This document shows positions 1 through 11,290 of a stretch of 64,000 bases of DNA, in pieces. The notes under the pieces were generated by a model that saw nothing but the letters and a program-made list of their open reading frames with translations, was not told the origin of the DNA and ran no database searches. The position numbers were made by a program, and so were the translations under genes. Position 1 is the stretch's first letter, and the number at the start of each line of letters is the position of its first letter. This DNA comes from Chrysopilus asiliformis (taxonomy: Eukaryota > Arthropoda > Insecta > Diptera > Rhagionidae): the NCBI GenBank assembly GCA_964034945.1, contig OZ035960.1, positions 89,245,848 to 89,309,847 on the forward strand, given 5' to 3'.

Positions 1-387
1 TGAAATGACGACTTATAATGCGTTGAACCATTAAAAAGGTAGCAGCCGCAATTCGATTGATGTTACAAGGTGAATCCAATATAAATATAAACGTATTAAA
101 GAGTCCATACTCGATACAAAAAAAACACAAAATAAAACATCTATATTGACGTCAAGTAAAGTGAAAGATACTTCAATATCAAAGGTTTTTCTTACGAAAT
201 AAAATTGAGAGCAAAACGAGAAATGCTCCAATTGAATGGAACATTTTATTAGAAAAAAGTATTTTTTCTCAAGGAGTATTTTGTGTAAAAAGTTTCATTT
301 CTGGATCAGACAGGTGCTGAATCTCTGAGGACGATATGTACATAATTTATTTAGGTGACGTTTTTTTTTTATTTTCAAGGTTTTTTA
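1..387. other. No recognisable feature
   Basis: I see no gene, terminal repeat or motif here. Short reading frames are within what AT-rich DNA gives by chance. Confidence 0.5.
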
Positions 388-640
388 AATCTATATTATA
401 TAAAAATGGATGTTTGTCTGCTGGAGATTATAAAACTCAAAAGCGACTGGACCGATTTTTACGCGTTTTTTTGCAAAATGATCTGCGTTGCCAGGAGCAG
501 GTTTTTAGTCATGTTAGATTTTCAAAATTCGAAACGGAAGGTCCTGAAAGGATAATGCAAATGTCCATTTTTCAATTTTTCTCGCAAAAACTGGCTTTGG
601 GAGGTTTTCCGGGTTGCTTATCACTAAGGCTGCCAAAAAT
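388..640 (+). repeat. R2 dispersed repeat, first part
   Basis: Opens with a TATATAAAAATGG-like sequence, then a GTTTGTCTG stretch, then the recurring GAAACGGAAGGTCCTG block. The same order appears inverted at about 30.6-31.1 kb and in part at 12.24, 14.3 and 24.3 kb. The copy breaks off near 640 and seems to resume at 1655, so about 1 kb of other repeat lies inside it. Family type is unassigned. A 129-aa frame through it is repeat sequence, not a gene. Confidence 0.6.
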
Positions 641-739
641 ATGCACTAAAAATGGCGAAATATGCACTTTAAAAACATTCAAAATCCGAAATATATTTCA
701 CCTAAAAAAGTGGTTAATAACTTGAGAACGGTAAAAGAT

Positions 740-1135
740 ATCGATTTACGGTAAAACATAAAAATGTGGAAAATTGTATTTTTTCGAAAAACCTAGTTTG
801 CAAGTAGTTCGCAAAAATACATTTTTTACATTTTAATAAAAATATCTCAATAACGGTAAAAGATAACGGATAACGGTAAGAAACAAAATTGTGCAGAATG
901 CCATTCTCATTAATTCACTTCATACATTCAGTCAGCAAAAAATCGTTTATTTTCGAGATAATCGCAAAAAACTGTTTTTTTTTTTTTGGAAATAACGGTT
1001 TATCTCGATAACAGGTCGAGATATCGAGTTATAGCTAAAGACAAAAGTGTGGGAAATTTTATTTTCTCCAAGTTTTGTCATACTTAAGGCCACTAAAAAA
1101 CGCGTAGTTTGGGAGTAAATCGAGAAAAACGAAAT
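740..1135. repeat. R4 degenerate iterated repeat
   Basis: Repeated phrases of the kind 'aacggttctcaagatatttg' and 'cgaaaaaccgtttttgcgat', each followed by poly-A or poly-T runs. Similar tracts occur at 4.5, 5.8, 16.8, 18.0, 19.7, 43.2, 57.3 and 58.7 kb. No coding capacity or terminal structure is seen. Confidence 0.45.
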
Positions 1136-1400
1136 TGCGATTTTTGAAAAACCGCCATTTTGGATACTTCCGGTTAACGGATTTCCACCAAAAGTTGATA
1201 GGATCGTCCCACATGCCTATAACATTTCATGGTGCTAGCTCTATTAGTTTTTGAGAAATCTTGTACACAGACTGACAGACAGAAAGACATTTTTGTAATA
1301 TGACTCCAATCGGGAAATGTTTTTTAGGCAAAATCAAGAGGTTGAAATTTTTCATGAATACAATACTTTTATTTTATATACTTCGTAGAAAGTAAAAACA
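1136..1400 (-). repeat. R5 dispersed repeat, minus orientation
   Basis: Read on the minus strand it has AAAGTATTGTATTCATG, a GTCTGTCTGTCAGTCTG run, an 'acaagatttctc' phrase and an 'aaaatggcggttttt' phrase. A plus-strand copy lies at 42285-42610. The 5110-5780 region opens with the same AAAGTATTGTATTC motif. Confidence 0.55.
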
Positions 1401-1654
1401 CACATTTATGTATTTTTAATATTTATTTTAGCTGAAACAGTCGAATGATAATTTGAATTGTACAAAAAAAAAATTTGGTTTTCATGAAAGTTGTAAAATA
1501 TACAACTAAATATGCATTTATATGCAAATATGCACTAACGTGTCAAGTATGCGAAATATGCAACAACAAGTGACCTTCATTCGCTTCTAAACTTATTGAT
1601 TCGGATGAATAAAAAATTCCCGGAGCCGAAATCATAACGAGAAGAAATATGCAT
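1401..1654. other. No recognisable feature
   Basis: AT-rich, with runs of 'tatgca' (about 1503-1563). Nothing else is supported. Confidence 0.4.
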
Positions 1655-1800
1655 GCATCATCACGAATCTGGTGTTGGAATTTCAAAATTCGAAACGGAA
1701 GGTCCTGTAAGGATAACGTTTTTTGTTTTTAAATTATTTATGGTTTTTTGGCATTCTAAAATTTATAGAAAAAACTTTAAGCTGGCTAGTATTGATATAA
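1655..1800 (+). repeat. R2 dispersed repeat, second part
   Basis: 'Catcacgaatctggtgttgg' followed by the GAAACGGAAGGTCCTG block and 'ggcattctaaaatttata'. The same order is seen inverted near 30640-30740, which suggests this is the tail of the copy that starts at 388. Confidence 0.55.
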
Positions 1801-3190
1801 AAATATTTTTTTACATATTATGAAAATAACAAAAACTTGGACAAGTATTTTTGTTTGGGCGTGGTGGGTTTGAAGGGATTTTGTATTAACATTTCGTCTG
1901 CGGCGCACTTTTCTTGCTATCGGGAGTTTCCTACTCATTTGCACATCCATATCCTTTTAAAAATATGACACAAACGAATCATGATAAGTCGATATCTCGA
2001 AATCTTCAATAATTCGAATTTTCGCCTGTTTCTGCAGCTTCGATTTATCGAGGCTCAACTGCTGTATTGTACCTACTCTTTTTGATTTTCAGGTTTTTAA
2101 TGTCAATATCTGTTGCAGCATCTAGGAAATCTTTTACCTGTGGCGCAGGACTTCTCTCTTTAGAGTGCATTTTGTTAAGTACAATTTGTTTGATGATTTG
2201 GAATGTTCTACCATTTTGGAAACTTTTGATGGCTGTTAAAAAAAACTTTTAAATAGCGACTCTCTACAAAATGGTGTCGGTGGTGGGTAGATGACAAGAA
2301 ATTTGTCATTTAAACGAAGGGCGGAAAACTTTGACTAGCTGTCAAAAGATAAGAAAGGATCAACCCAGTTCGCTAGCTTATCCATGCTAGCTAACTCATC
2401 AACCATGCTGACATGTCATAAAAATTTGGAAAGTTTTTCAGTAATTATGACTAATTAGAATCCCTGATAGATACAAAGACACAAGATATTTTGCTTAGCA
2501 TGATGTAAATCAGTCTTTTCCTTGTCACATCAGTGAAACCCAGAATAAATTAGTTTGGTGTAAAATTCCGACCCCTCCATACTTCGGTCTCCGCATGTGG
2601 TTATCTTGCCGGTGGAAAAAAAAACTGGTTCTGAAATACGTCGGAAATATCCTGAAAATACACACCCTTAATCCTCTTGGGGGGGATACGTCCGCAGATC
2701 CCTTAATAAAACTTTTGAATAAATAGCTAATGGAGCCTGAGTTTATTCCCGCGGCGAACAATGGGTTCTGTGTGTAGCCGATTTTAAGGCCGTGCCGCAT
2801 TTTTCACCTCACATCCACCCCCAGTAGCACCACGGATTTTATCGATTTTCAACATTTTCAATGGAAAACTGTAAACTGTGGCTTAACGTGGGCGAATCTA
2901 GACCAGAAAAGGGAATATTTTTGAAATTTTAATGAAATCTAAAATGGGGATAGTCTGTGTTAAGTAACATTGATCCATTCATTTTCAGCAGCCAACATTC
3001 ATTCATTCATTGCGGTTACAGGATTCAGCGGGATTCAGTAGGATTCATACATCAGGGTTGGGTATTTAACTTTATTTATTTATATGCTTTTATTGTCGGG
3101 GGTAAATTTCATATAACAATAATCATATGTCACTCAAACTGAAAACAGAGCAATAAAAATAAAAATTACATTTTACATGTTGTTAAAAGC
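1801..3190. other. Gene-free stretch
   Basis: No coding region is supported. At 1985-2060 a 'gatatctcgaaat...cttatcgaggttcaactg'-type phrase recurs at 37890-37950, so it is probably repeat debris. A small run of CATT units lies at 2975-3015. Confidence 0.4.
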
Positions 3191-3220
3191 ATATTTTTCT
3201 CTTTACATTTTCAGGTAAGT
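3191..3220 (+). promoter_or_regulatory. Candidate recursive (ratchet) splice site
   Basis: A pyrimidine-rich tract (atatttttctctttacattt) leads into TTTTCAG, which is followed with no gap by a full-consensus 5' splice site, GTAAGT. The junction is 3214/3215. An acceptor fused to a donor is the signature of zero-nucleotide exons used to remove long Drosophila introns in steps. The motif is seen directly; its use is inference. If used, the window lies inside a long + strand intron. Confidence 0.6.
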
Positions 3221-3973
3221 ACCCAATGGGAAACAAAACTTAAAAAAAACACCCTTCAGACAGCCCGGAAAACCACCCCGATAAAATATGATAACAAGAT
3301 GTATGTCACCTCATATGTGCTTCCGCTGGTAAGTTTTGTTTTGATATAAGAATATTTGACTCAACGCGAATACATCGCGGGAATTTACGGGGGCGGCATT
3401 TCTACGCCCTTTGTTTGACATGTGGCAAGTGAAAATTATTTTTGAAAAACAAATTCATCACCATTTCTCGGAAAATTCAGTGAAAAATGACATGGAAATT
3501 TACCTCAATAATTAATTAAAAAATAAACAAGCATATATGAGTTTAAATGAAACTCGTCCATCGAAAATTTTTGTATGTAAATTTATGCTATTTTTTTAAA
3601 TAATCTTTTATTCAGGAAGTTTCATATAAAATTTAAAGGTTTTATTTTGAAGTTTCAATCAAGGATTAAAAAGTATTTACATGCGAAATTCGTGATTTTT
3701 TAATATTTGAAATAAATTGTATTTGATTAGCAAATATAAGAACCACTTCTGATTCTTGGATTTCTTCACCAATAAACATTGAACGACTTATATGTTAATA
3801 ATATAGCAAAGAGTTATTATTATATGTGGATGTTTTCACATCCCAATAATTTTCTCTGACAGGCTTACAACAAAACATGTTTGGGCTACAAGATAAAATA
3901 AGAGTCTGTTTTTTTTTGTTTGGAAGTAGCGACTTTCATCAGAGGCAGTATAGCCAACTTCTGCACTGCCTTA

Positions 3974-4112
3974 AGCCCAATTCAGACTAGCGATTGCGAT
4001 TACGATTGAACTTTCTCGGCCAATGAGATCAAAGATTTCATGTCTTACCGTTGAAAGCTTTGATTTTATTGGTCGAGAAGCTTCAATCGCAATCGTTAGT
4101 CTGTATTGGGCT
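3974..4112. mobile_element. Small palindromic miniature element
   Basis: The ends are inverted copies: GCCCAATTCAGACTAGCGAT at the left and, inverted, GCCCAATACAGACTAACGAT at the right. Inner arms both carry a 'ctcggccaatgagatcaaa'-like phrase. About 140 bp, no coding capacity. No clear target-site duplication. Confidence 0.55.
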
Positions 4113-4425
4113 TTATTGCGATTCCGATTACGATTATGATTACGATTGCGATTACAATTGCCATTACAATTGTGATTACGATTACGATTACGATTACGAT
4201 TGCTATTACAATTGTGATTATGATTGCAGTTCTCGACCAATGAGATCAAAGCTTTCAATAATAGGAACATGAAAGCTTTAACTTCATTGGCCGAGAAAGC
4301 TCAATCGTAATCGCAATCGCAATCGTAGTCGCAATCCTAAACGCAATCGTAGTCGCAATCCTAAACGCAATCGTAATCGTAATCGAAATCGTAATCGCAA
4401 TCGTAATCGTAATAGTTAGTGATAC
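4109..4425. repeat. Fold-back hexamer array (GATTAC/GATTGC)
   Basis: About 120 bp of GATTAC, GATTGC and GATTAT units (4109-4228), a 70-bp spacer with 'ctcgaccaatgagatcaaag', then about 120 bp of the complementary GTAATC/GCAATC units (4300-4418). The arms are inverted, so the whole could fold as a hairpin. It abuts the palindromic element at 3974. The hexamer is not an insect telomere unit. Confidence 0.75.
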
Positions 4426-4539
4426 GGGCATTATATTTTGTTGTTCGTATACAGATTCGTTCTGGTTTTAGGTTCCCATTCAAATAACAAAAAAAAGTGT
4501 CAGTCGTGATCAACACAAAACTTTCCTCTGCCATATTTA

Positions 4540-4960
4540 GTTTCGGGGGAAAAAATATGTGAAAAAAATATCTTTTCAAATATCTTGAGAACCGATAAAG
4601 ATACAAAAAACCGTTAAGGGATAAAATGCAGGAAATTTTATTTACTTTGAGTTTGGTTATAAAGGTTTCCGCCAAAATCGCATAGTTTTAGTAAGATTTT
4701 CAAAACAAAAAAACCGAGAAATTTTCAAAAACAGATATTTTTTTTTGAAATAGTTGAGAGTCGTTGGAGATATGTATGTATAAACAGTTAAAGCAAGAAA
4801 TGTAGAAAAATTTGTTTCCTTTAAATTTAGTTTTATGTATTCTTTCATAAAAGTGCATAATTTTCGAGAGAACTAAATTTTTTTCAAATATCTTGAGAAC
4901 CATTAGAGAGACAAAAAAAACCATTAAGCAAAAATCTTAAGAAGTAATAAATACGCTGGG
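4540..4960. repeat. R4 degenerate iterated repeat
   Basis: Several copies of the 'tttcaaatatcttgagaacc' phrase about 130-160 bp apart, with 'gaaattttctgcattt'-like spacers. Non-coding. Confidence 0.45.
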
Positions 4961-5104
4961 ACATCTGAATGATTTCTGGGTCGATTCCCAATCAACCTAT
5001 ACGGAATTTCTTAGTGTTTTGAGTTGAGGGGTTCAAAAGATACAAGGCGACAACCGAATGTGCATCTCTTGATTTTTGGGAAACCGCATAAAATGAATCC
5101 ATCA

Positions 5105-5780
5105 CCCTTTTTACTTTCCTCTGCTATAGAGGGAAAGTATTGTATTCGAGACGGAGACCGACTCGAGAACGGGGGTAAATAGAAAATTTCTGATCAGTAC
5201 GAAACCCGTCTCAGGAAAAATTATGAGAATGTCCGTGCATATGTCTGCCGGTCTATCCGTTTTACATATCCTATAATATAATACGAGGAATGTCTGCACA
5301 ACGATTTCGAAAACCCGCCTAACGATTTTCACGAAACTTGAGGGTTAGGGATTTTCGGGGACAAGGAATCGATCTAGATAGGTCTCACCTCTGAGAAAAT
5401 TCCCCTCGATACCCCTCGCCTGGTATCTTCGAATTGGGTGGTCCGATCTTAATGAAACTTTACAGTATTACTAAGGGGGCTAAGGGCTTTCGATTTTTCC
5501 AATACAAACCTGACTTTTCCCTCCCCTCGAATACCCTAACCTGGTGTCTCAAAACAACGTTTCAAAAATCGGTGACAGCGATTACTCAATAACCACTCAA
5601 CCGATTTCTATGAAATTTTATTATCGCGCGTTAGTTTTAGTTCTAGCTTTCTGGGTCGGGAATTTAAAAACTCTGGAAAAGCTCTGTAAAGATATGTGAA
5701 TTTAGTTTTTCCCCAAAAATCAGTACAAGTAGGATTTTGAGGTCGCCGAGCATGGCTCGGTCTTCCTGGTACTCTTAAGT
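5105..5780 (+). repeat. R5-related dispersed repeat
   Basis: Begins with a hairpin, ACTTTCCTCtgctatagAGGGAAAGT, followed by ATTGTATTCGAGACGGAG, 'tgtccgtgcatatgtctgcc', and repeated 'aacgattttcacgaaacttg'-type phrases. It ends near 'gccgagcatggctcggtctt'. Structurally like R1: a hairpin, then a GTCTG-type run, then a primer-like phrase. No protein is encoded. Confidence 0.5.
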
Positions 5781-5829
5781 AATTCGAGGACGCTTTGAGC
5801 TAGCGACTTGAAATTTTTGGTGAATAAGT

Positions 5830-6100
5830 TTTACAAAAATCGTAGTTTTCGATTAACTTTTGGAAAAGTAACAGTTATAACGGGTATCTTACATACATTT
5901 TTTTTTTGAAAAAAGTAGATTTTTTTGAAAATCTCTTGAAAGTTATGCGTTTTTTGGAAAAAATGAATATAACAAAATTTGAAGGATATAAAATTCTCTG
6001 CGTTTTTTGCTTTAACAGTTTTTTTCATATCTCTAACGGTTTTCAAAATATTTGAAAAAACGGTTTTCAAAATATTTGAGAAAAAATACTATTTTTCGCA
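5830..6100. repeat. R4 degenerate iterated repeat
   Basis: Same phrases as the 740-1135 tract, including 'tgcgttttttggaaaaaatg' and 'tttcaaaatatttgaaaaaa'. Confidence 0.4.
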
Positions 6101-8230
6101 TGTTTGTTCCGAAACTAAATATTGCAGAAGAAAATTTTGGGTTGATCACAACTGATATTTTTTTTTATTATGGTTCTAACACGGAGAGTTTGCGACTTAT
6201 CCCCTAATCCCACCAATGGTTCTAAAAATCACAAAAAAATTGTTTTTCGGAAAATTCATAAAAGGACACTAGTTAGTATTTTTTGAATATTCTTTTTTGC
6301 TGGATTCGAAATTTAATTATTTCTCATTATTGTAGAACATTTCCACGAATGGAAAAGTACGAATGACCTTTAATGTGAAAACATATATTAGATGTGAATG
6401 TCCTTTTCACACCAGTTAGTAAAGTAATAAAATTAAATTTCAAAACTCTGTGTCAAAAATCCCATCCAAATATTTTTATACAAATGATAAAAACGGATGT
6501 GTTTTCCACATAACGTGGGATGTGCATAAATAGCGGAATAAAAATTCATATAAACAGACATCCATTATTTTTTATGCTATTATGGTAATGTATGATTTCC
6601 TAATTTACACAAAATCCCTCTCACCTTCTAAAAAAAATTTGCATTGCCGCTGGCAAATATCTCCGTAACATTTTACCTGGAATGTATTCAAAAAAGGTTT
6701 TTGTATGTGTAAAAGCCTCTTAAATCGCAAGTAAACATCACCTGAATCATACACTAAAAGCTAAATTTCCCCCTTTAAAAAAATTACATGCAGGAAAATC
6801 CTTAAAGCAGCTCACCGGATCTCCCTTCCTACTTCCTCACAGAAACTTCATGCCATCTGCATTTGAATTTTCCACTTTTGGAAAAAAAAACCCCTTTGAT
6901 CCAGGCATTCACGGTAAAACAAGGCTCTAAAATTTTAGGTGCTTGGAAAATCATTTAAAGCTTGATGCCTTTAAGAAACAACCTTTGCATATGTAATGCA
7001 ATATTAGACGACATGTGGTGTGGTCGATTTAATACACGGCAAAACAATGCTGTCTGCGCTTAGAAATTCTAAATGGTTTTTCTTGAGGAATTTTCTTAGC
7101 ATAGAAATTGTTTTGGAAAGTTAAAAAATTAGGCAACAAAAAATATTTTCACGTTTTCCATGAACGATTCACGGCTTCTCACATACATTTAGGTCCGCAT
7201 TATAAGCAAAATTATAGAAATCAGGGTATTTTCTCCAGCATAAAAAGGCCAATTGTGGTCGAATAATTGAACAAGTTTTTTTTTTCGTTGCCAAAATTGA
7301 CCATTTGTACAAAACCAGATGGAATTCGTGTAGTACATCAGTTGAGTAGATCTTTTATTCTATAAATTGCTGATATCTTTCCCCCATGTTCACACCATTT
7401 TCCCATTTTTCCATACAAATTTTTTTCCCACACCGCAGATGGAATCTTCTTTTGTTAATCCTCATGGCCAAATGTTGTGGTGAGGTGGAAAGTCATAGAC
7501 ATTAAATGAAATTCTATATTCTCGGATAAAATGGTTTTCTTTCCTTTTGATACAAAAATCGAATCAAAAGGAAAAACCAAGAAATCTATTTGAAGTTAAG
7601 TTTGTGGGCTGAACATCGGATTATGGTCGTTCTATCGCCATTAACCTTTCGCATAAAATCGTTTATAAGAGGGTTTTATTTTTTCGGTATCCATAAGCCA
7701 CAAAGAAAAAAAGAAGGAAAAATTCGATAAAGTTTCACCTAATCAAACGAGTTTTTCATTTGAAAGTTTTAATAATATAAAAGTTTCGGGTTCAAGGAAT
7801 TTTTAATGGTTTGGTTTCTTTCGAAATCCTTTTGAAGTCTTTGAACTAATAACAGCTTTCAGACTTTGTGGTTAATAAATAAATGAAAATTTTAAGGATT
7901 ATTTTTATGAAACGAAGTAAGGCAGTTCAATAATACACTGACAATAGGGTTCCAGAATTTATAGCCTTTGGTGGTACTTTTCCGGGTTTCAATTTATTTC
8001 TGTACTGAAAACGATTTAAAAATATGGCAGGCTTTTTTATTGCCGAAAAGACCCATGCAAGAAATAGCGTTTTTCGTGCCCCTGGGTTAACTTTTGAACC
8101 CGTGAAGTTTCCACTTTGGTTGAGTACTTTTTGGAAAGGGCACAGTCTCTAATTTCATCCATATATGGTGTCAAGAGCCACAATTTTTATATGCTTGAGT
8201 TCTTTAATTTTAGGTTTCAATTCTGGTGAA
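6101..8230. other. Gene-free stretch
   Basis: About 2.1 kb with no supported gene, terminal repeat or array. It is AT-rich and less obviously repetitive than its surroundings, so it may be plain intronic or intergenic sequence. Confidence 0.45.
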
Positions 8231-8239
8231 TTTATCAAA

Positions 8240-8535
8240 ATAATGAATTCATCAAAATAATGAATTTATCAAAACGTTTACTGATCAGGTAGCCAATTCG
8301 GCTACCAATGAGTTTACCAATGAACATCATCAATACATCATCAATACGGCTCCATTATACTCATCGAGAGGCTCACGCAACGCTCATCGAAAGACTCATT
8401 GCTACAAATGAGTATATAAGTGACCAGTAATGATGAGAATATTTCCCAGGCCTAGAACAAAACTCATCATGACTATCATCACTTCGCGCTAATGAGTTCA
8501 TCGATGAACTCATCATGAACGGTCTACTAGGGTAC
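8240..8535. repeat. ATGAGT/CTCAT-rich tract with hairpin
   Basis: Three near-identical 'aataatgaattcatcaaa' units at 8240-8275, a perfect hairpin GGTAGCCaattcGGCTACC at 8288-8306, then many ATGAG and CTCAT words in both orientations to 8535. It looks like a small fold-back element but I cannot define its ends. Confidence 0.4.
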
Positions 8536-8935
8536 ATGAGTGACTTCGTTTGTGTGCGTAAAAGAAGAAGTGAAGAACACTTTTCGAGTGGCGACTTTTC
8601 TCCTCTTGTCGCACTCGTTTCTTTCCTATAATTTGGTGAGGCTGAAGACTGAAAGTTGCTTCGTGTACGTCCTCGCTAAACTCCACACGGTAGGATTTTG
8701 TGTGTGTATCGTCCCACATAACTACGTTGCACCACTTTTCGGAGAGGTTGATTTCGTTTCATTCCCCCTACAACTCTTCATCACAGCATTTCTCGTTACT
8801 TCAGTGCAAACAGGAAGCGTGTGGCGTAGCACAATCGGGACTAAAGATTTAGACCCATAATTCGCATCCGCGTACCAGAAGCGTAAGAAATGACGAAAAC
8901 GACACACTATTAGTGTCTGCAAAGTCACAATTGCT

Positions 8936-9232
8936 TTAACCCTTTCAGACCTGATGTCCCACCAGTGGGACAATTCCTCAAACTAGTTTTTACAGCTATC
9001 CGACGTTGAAATTACTGTTTAAATCCTTGAATGAGCCTTTTGTTAATTACGCAACTCCGTAAAAACCAATTATCTGACTTTTTTGTCAGAAATATTTCAT
9101 ATTTTGTCAGAAGCAAACAAGTAATGTTAAAAAAAAAATTGAAATTTAAGCTGCTTCTGATCTCTAACATAAGAATCTCACATCAAAAAAATTATTTCAC
9201 CGCCAGAAATAATTCAGGTGTGAAAGGGTTAA
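8936..9232. mobile_element. TTAA miniature element (family T1)
   Basis: TTAA at both ends (8936-8939, 9229-9232). The terminal repeats are CCCTTTCAGACCTG and, inverted, CCCTTTCACACCTG, one mismatch in 14. Just inside the left end is the perfect palindrome TGTCCCACCAGTGGGACA. The 289-bp interior has no long frame. TTAA duplications with CCCT termini are the hallmark of the piggyBac superfamily, so this is read as a non-autonomous piggyBac-like element. Confidence 0.8.
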
Positions 9233-9666
9233 GTAGGCTACACATCTATCAGTTTTCCATCAGTTTTTGGGAAACTGATGGGAAACTGATTGGTGTGAAC
9301 GTAAAATCAGACAACTGATGGGCAACTACGAAAAAATTCGTGGGCAAATCAGTTTTTTTTTAAATGGATGGCCAACTGATTGGTGTGAACGTGCGCGTCA
9401 GTCGCGGCAGTCGTATCGCATCAGAACAGAACCAAATTTTATTTTTTGAACTTAATGCAATAATAATGCATAAACACGCTCTCTCTTCATTATTCATCCT
9501 CACTGTTTGAATTCTGCCATCAAAATGAATGGATACTTTTCACAAAAAACTGTCACTTGCAACTGATAGATGTGAACGCATAACTAGATGTAAAACACTT
9601 ATGGAAAACTGACAAGTGCCGTAACAGTCGCGACTGATCGAAAACTGATAGATGTGTGCCCTACTT
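9233..9666. mobile_element. Terminal-inverted-repeat miniature element
   Basis: Ends are GTAGGCTACACATCTATCAG and, inverted, GTAGGGCACACATCTATCAG, with matching sequence continuing about 12 bp inward. The inside repeats 'gggaaactgat' and 'actgatgg' words. It starts directly after the TTAA of the preceding element, and TTAA occurs one base beyond its right end, so a TTAA duplication is possible. No coding capacity. Confidence 0.65.
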
Positions 9667-9741
9667 TAATGTGGAAATTAGTGATTGACGGTTCGTCTGT
9701 TGGTCAAAATTCACATCTATCAGTTGCTGTTGGTTCGTCTG

Positions 9742-9985
9742 TTGGTCAAGTTGATACCTTCGGCCGCCATTGACATTTGGTTCAAACGATTTCGCTTCGA
9801 GAATTAAATTTCTTATTTCAGGCTAATAACTGACGGGTAAAAAAAATTAAACACATTTTTCGTAAAAATTAAACACTAAAATCCCGGCGTGTAATAGGAG
9901 GAAAAGTCCATTATAAAATAATACTCCACAAAAAGTTTCCATGAATTTATCGCTATTAGATTTTTCTTGTTCGCTTTCTGTTTAC
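9742..9985 (+). repeat. R7 dispersed repeat, front half
   Basis: 'Gttgataccttcggccgcca', 'gagaattaaatttcttattt' and 'aggaggaaaagtccattata' match, inverted, the full copy at 25915-26595. Here only the front half is present. The back half occurs alone at 16463-16690. Confidence 0.6.
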
Positions 9986-9989
9986 ACTA

Positions 9990-10205
9990 GGGGCTGCGCC
10001 CCGAACCGCTTCGCGGTTCATCCCCCTTCCACAGGTCGGCCTTCGGCCTCCCTGCCCCCGTCGGCCTACGGCCTCCACAACTACTCGGCCTTCGGCCTCG
10101 CCCCTCGCGCTTGAATTGTTGGAATTTGATGTATGGAGATGTTACGTAAAATTATTTAAATATATTTCAGCTCTCGCCTTCCTCTTTACTCGGCCTTCGG
10201 CCTCG
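9990..10205. repeat. GC-rich cluster of short palindromes
   Basis: Contains GGGGCTGCGCCCC, GAACCGCTTCGCGGTTC, and several CGGCCTTCGGCCTC or CGGCCTACGGCCTC units, mainly at 9990-10103. A further ACTCGGCCTTCGGCCTCGAC unit sits at 10187-10206 after about 80 bp of AT-rich sequence. Composition is sharply different from everything around it. Each unit can form a tight hairpin. No protein frame is supported and I do not recognise the family. Confidence 0.75.
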
Positions 10206-11290
10206 ACTCAAATGCATATAGTTAACCCAAAAAAGGGAAATTTTTTTAGAGACATTTTTCTTTGTGACTCAACGGTGTATTACAAAATCGTACTGTTTAC
10301 TTACAATCTATTCAATAACGGTAAAAGGTGGTTATCCACACGGGGAAAGACAATATTGTGGGAAATGTTATTCTTTTTAATTCATGTCATACATTGAAGC
10401 ACCAAATCCCTTTAGAATTGCAGAAGATAGCAGGTGAGGGCTATACATAACGATGGTGTCTATACTGTTTTTCGCAGTATTATATTGTTTTTCAGACTCC
10501 AATACTGCATAATTGCTTTTTTCCCCAAAATACTGTATTTAAATACTCAGAAAACTTTAATTCTTTAACGTTTCGAAATTCAAAATTTATTAATAGCAAT
10601 GCAAAACGTCAGTGGCAACACAAAACAGTGGCAACACATGGCAAGTGTAAATACATTCAAACGACGAACAGCGAAGTATTTATGGCAACATGTCATATAG
10701 ATTCGCTTCTTCCTTTCCCCATCGATTACTGTCTTGTCATTATTCATCCTTCTTCAGAACGCGTTACTTTGATTTTGCTTTCCATTGTTAATTTAAAAGA
10801 ATAAAAATGCCGAAATTAAGAGCAAAGACACAAATTTTCATTGAATAAAATTTATACTGCGAAAAATACTGTTTTTTCAAATCGATTTACTGCTTTTTTA
10901 AATTTTTAGGTGAAATATACTGTTTTTTGTCCGAAAAAAGATACTATACATAAAAAAGAGGGGTAGATATTAGTGAGCAAAAATTTTTCCTGCGGGCTGA
11001 TCTCTCTCATGGTCAAAACCGGATCCGAAACCCTTAAGCGCATAAAGAGGTTTCAAGAGAGGGAAAGGGGTTGCTATTAAACTGGATCCGACACCCTTGA
11101 GTAAGAGATATCAGAAGAAACGGGGATTGATATCAAAAAGAATCATATCCTTTATTCTTGTCAATAACTGTACCTGTGTGCAAAGTTTGATCAAAATCGG
11201 CCGCGCCGTTTTTGCGTGATGCCGGAACAAACATTCAGTCAAACAGACAGAAAAACCGACCGACATACAGACAGATGTACAAACATAAAT
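10206..11290. other. Gene-free stretch
   Basis: No gene. Between 10440 and 10950 the words 'atactgtttttc' and 'gcgaaaaatactg' recur in both orientations, which may be a decayed palindromic element with ends near 'ctatacata' (10440 and 10945). Confidence 0.35.

Noticed and set aside
336..725. 129-aa frame, + strand
   Set aside because: It lies in the R2 repeat, and parts of the same frame reappear at 24.4 and 31 kb in repeat copies. No domain or codon pattern.
3971..4272. Frames rich in Tyr/Asp/Cys or Asn/Arg
   Set aside because: They are translations of the GATTAC-type hexamer array.
4109..4425. Telomere-like repeat
   Set aside because: Unit is GATTAC/GATTGC, not TTAGG, and it is in opposed orientation next to a transposon.
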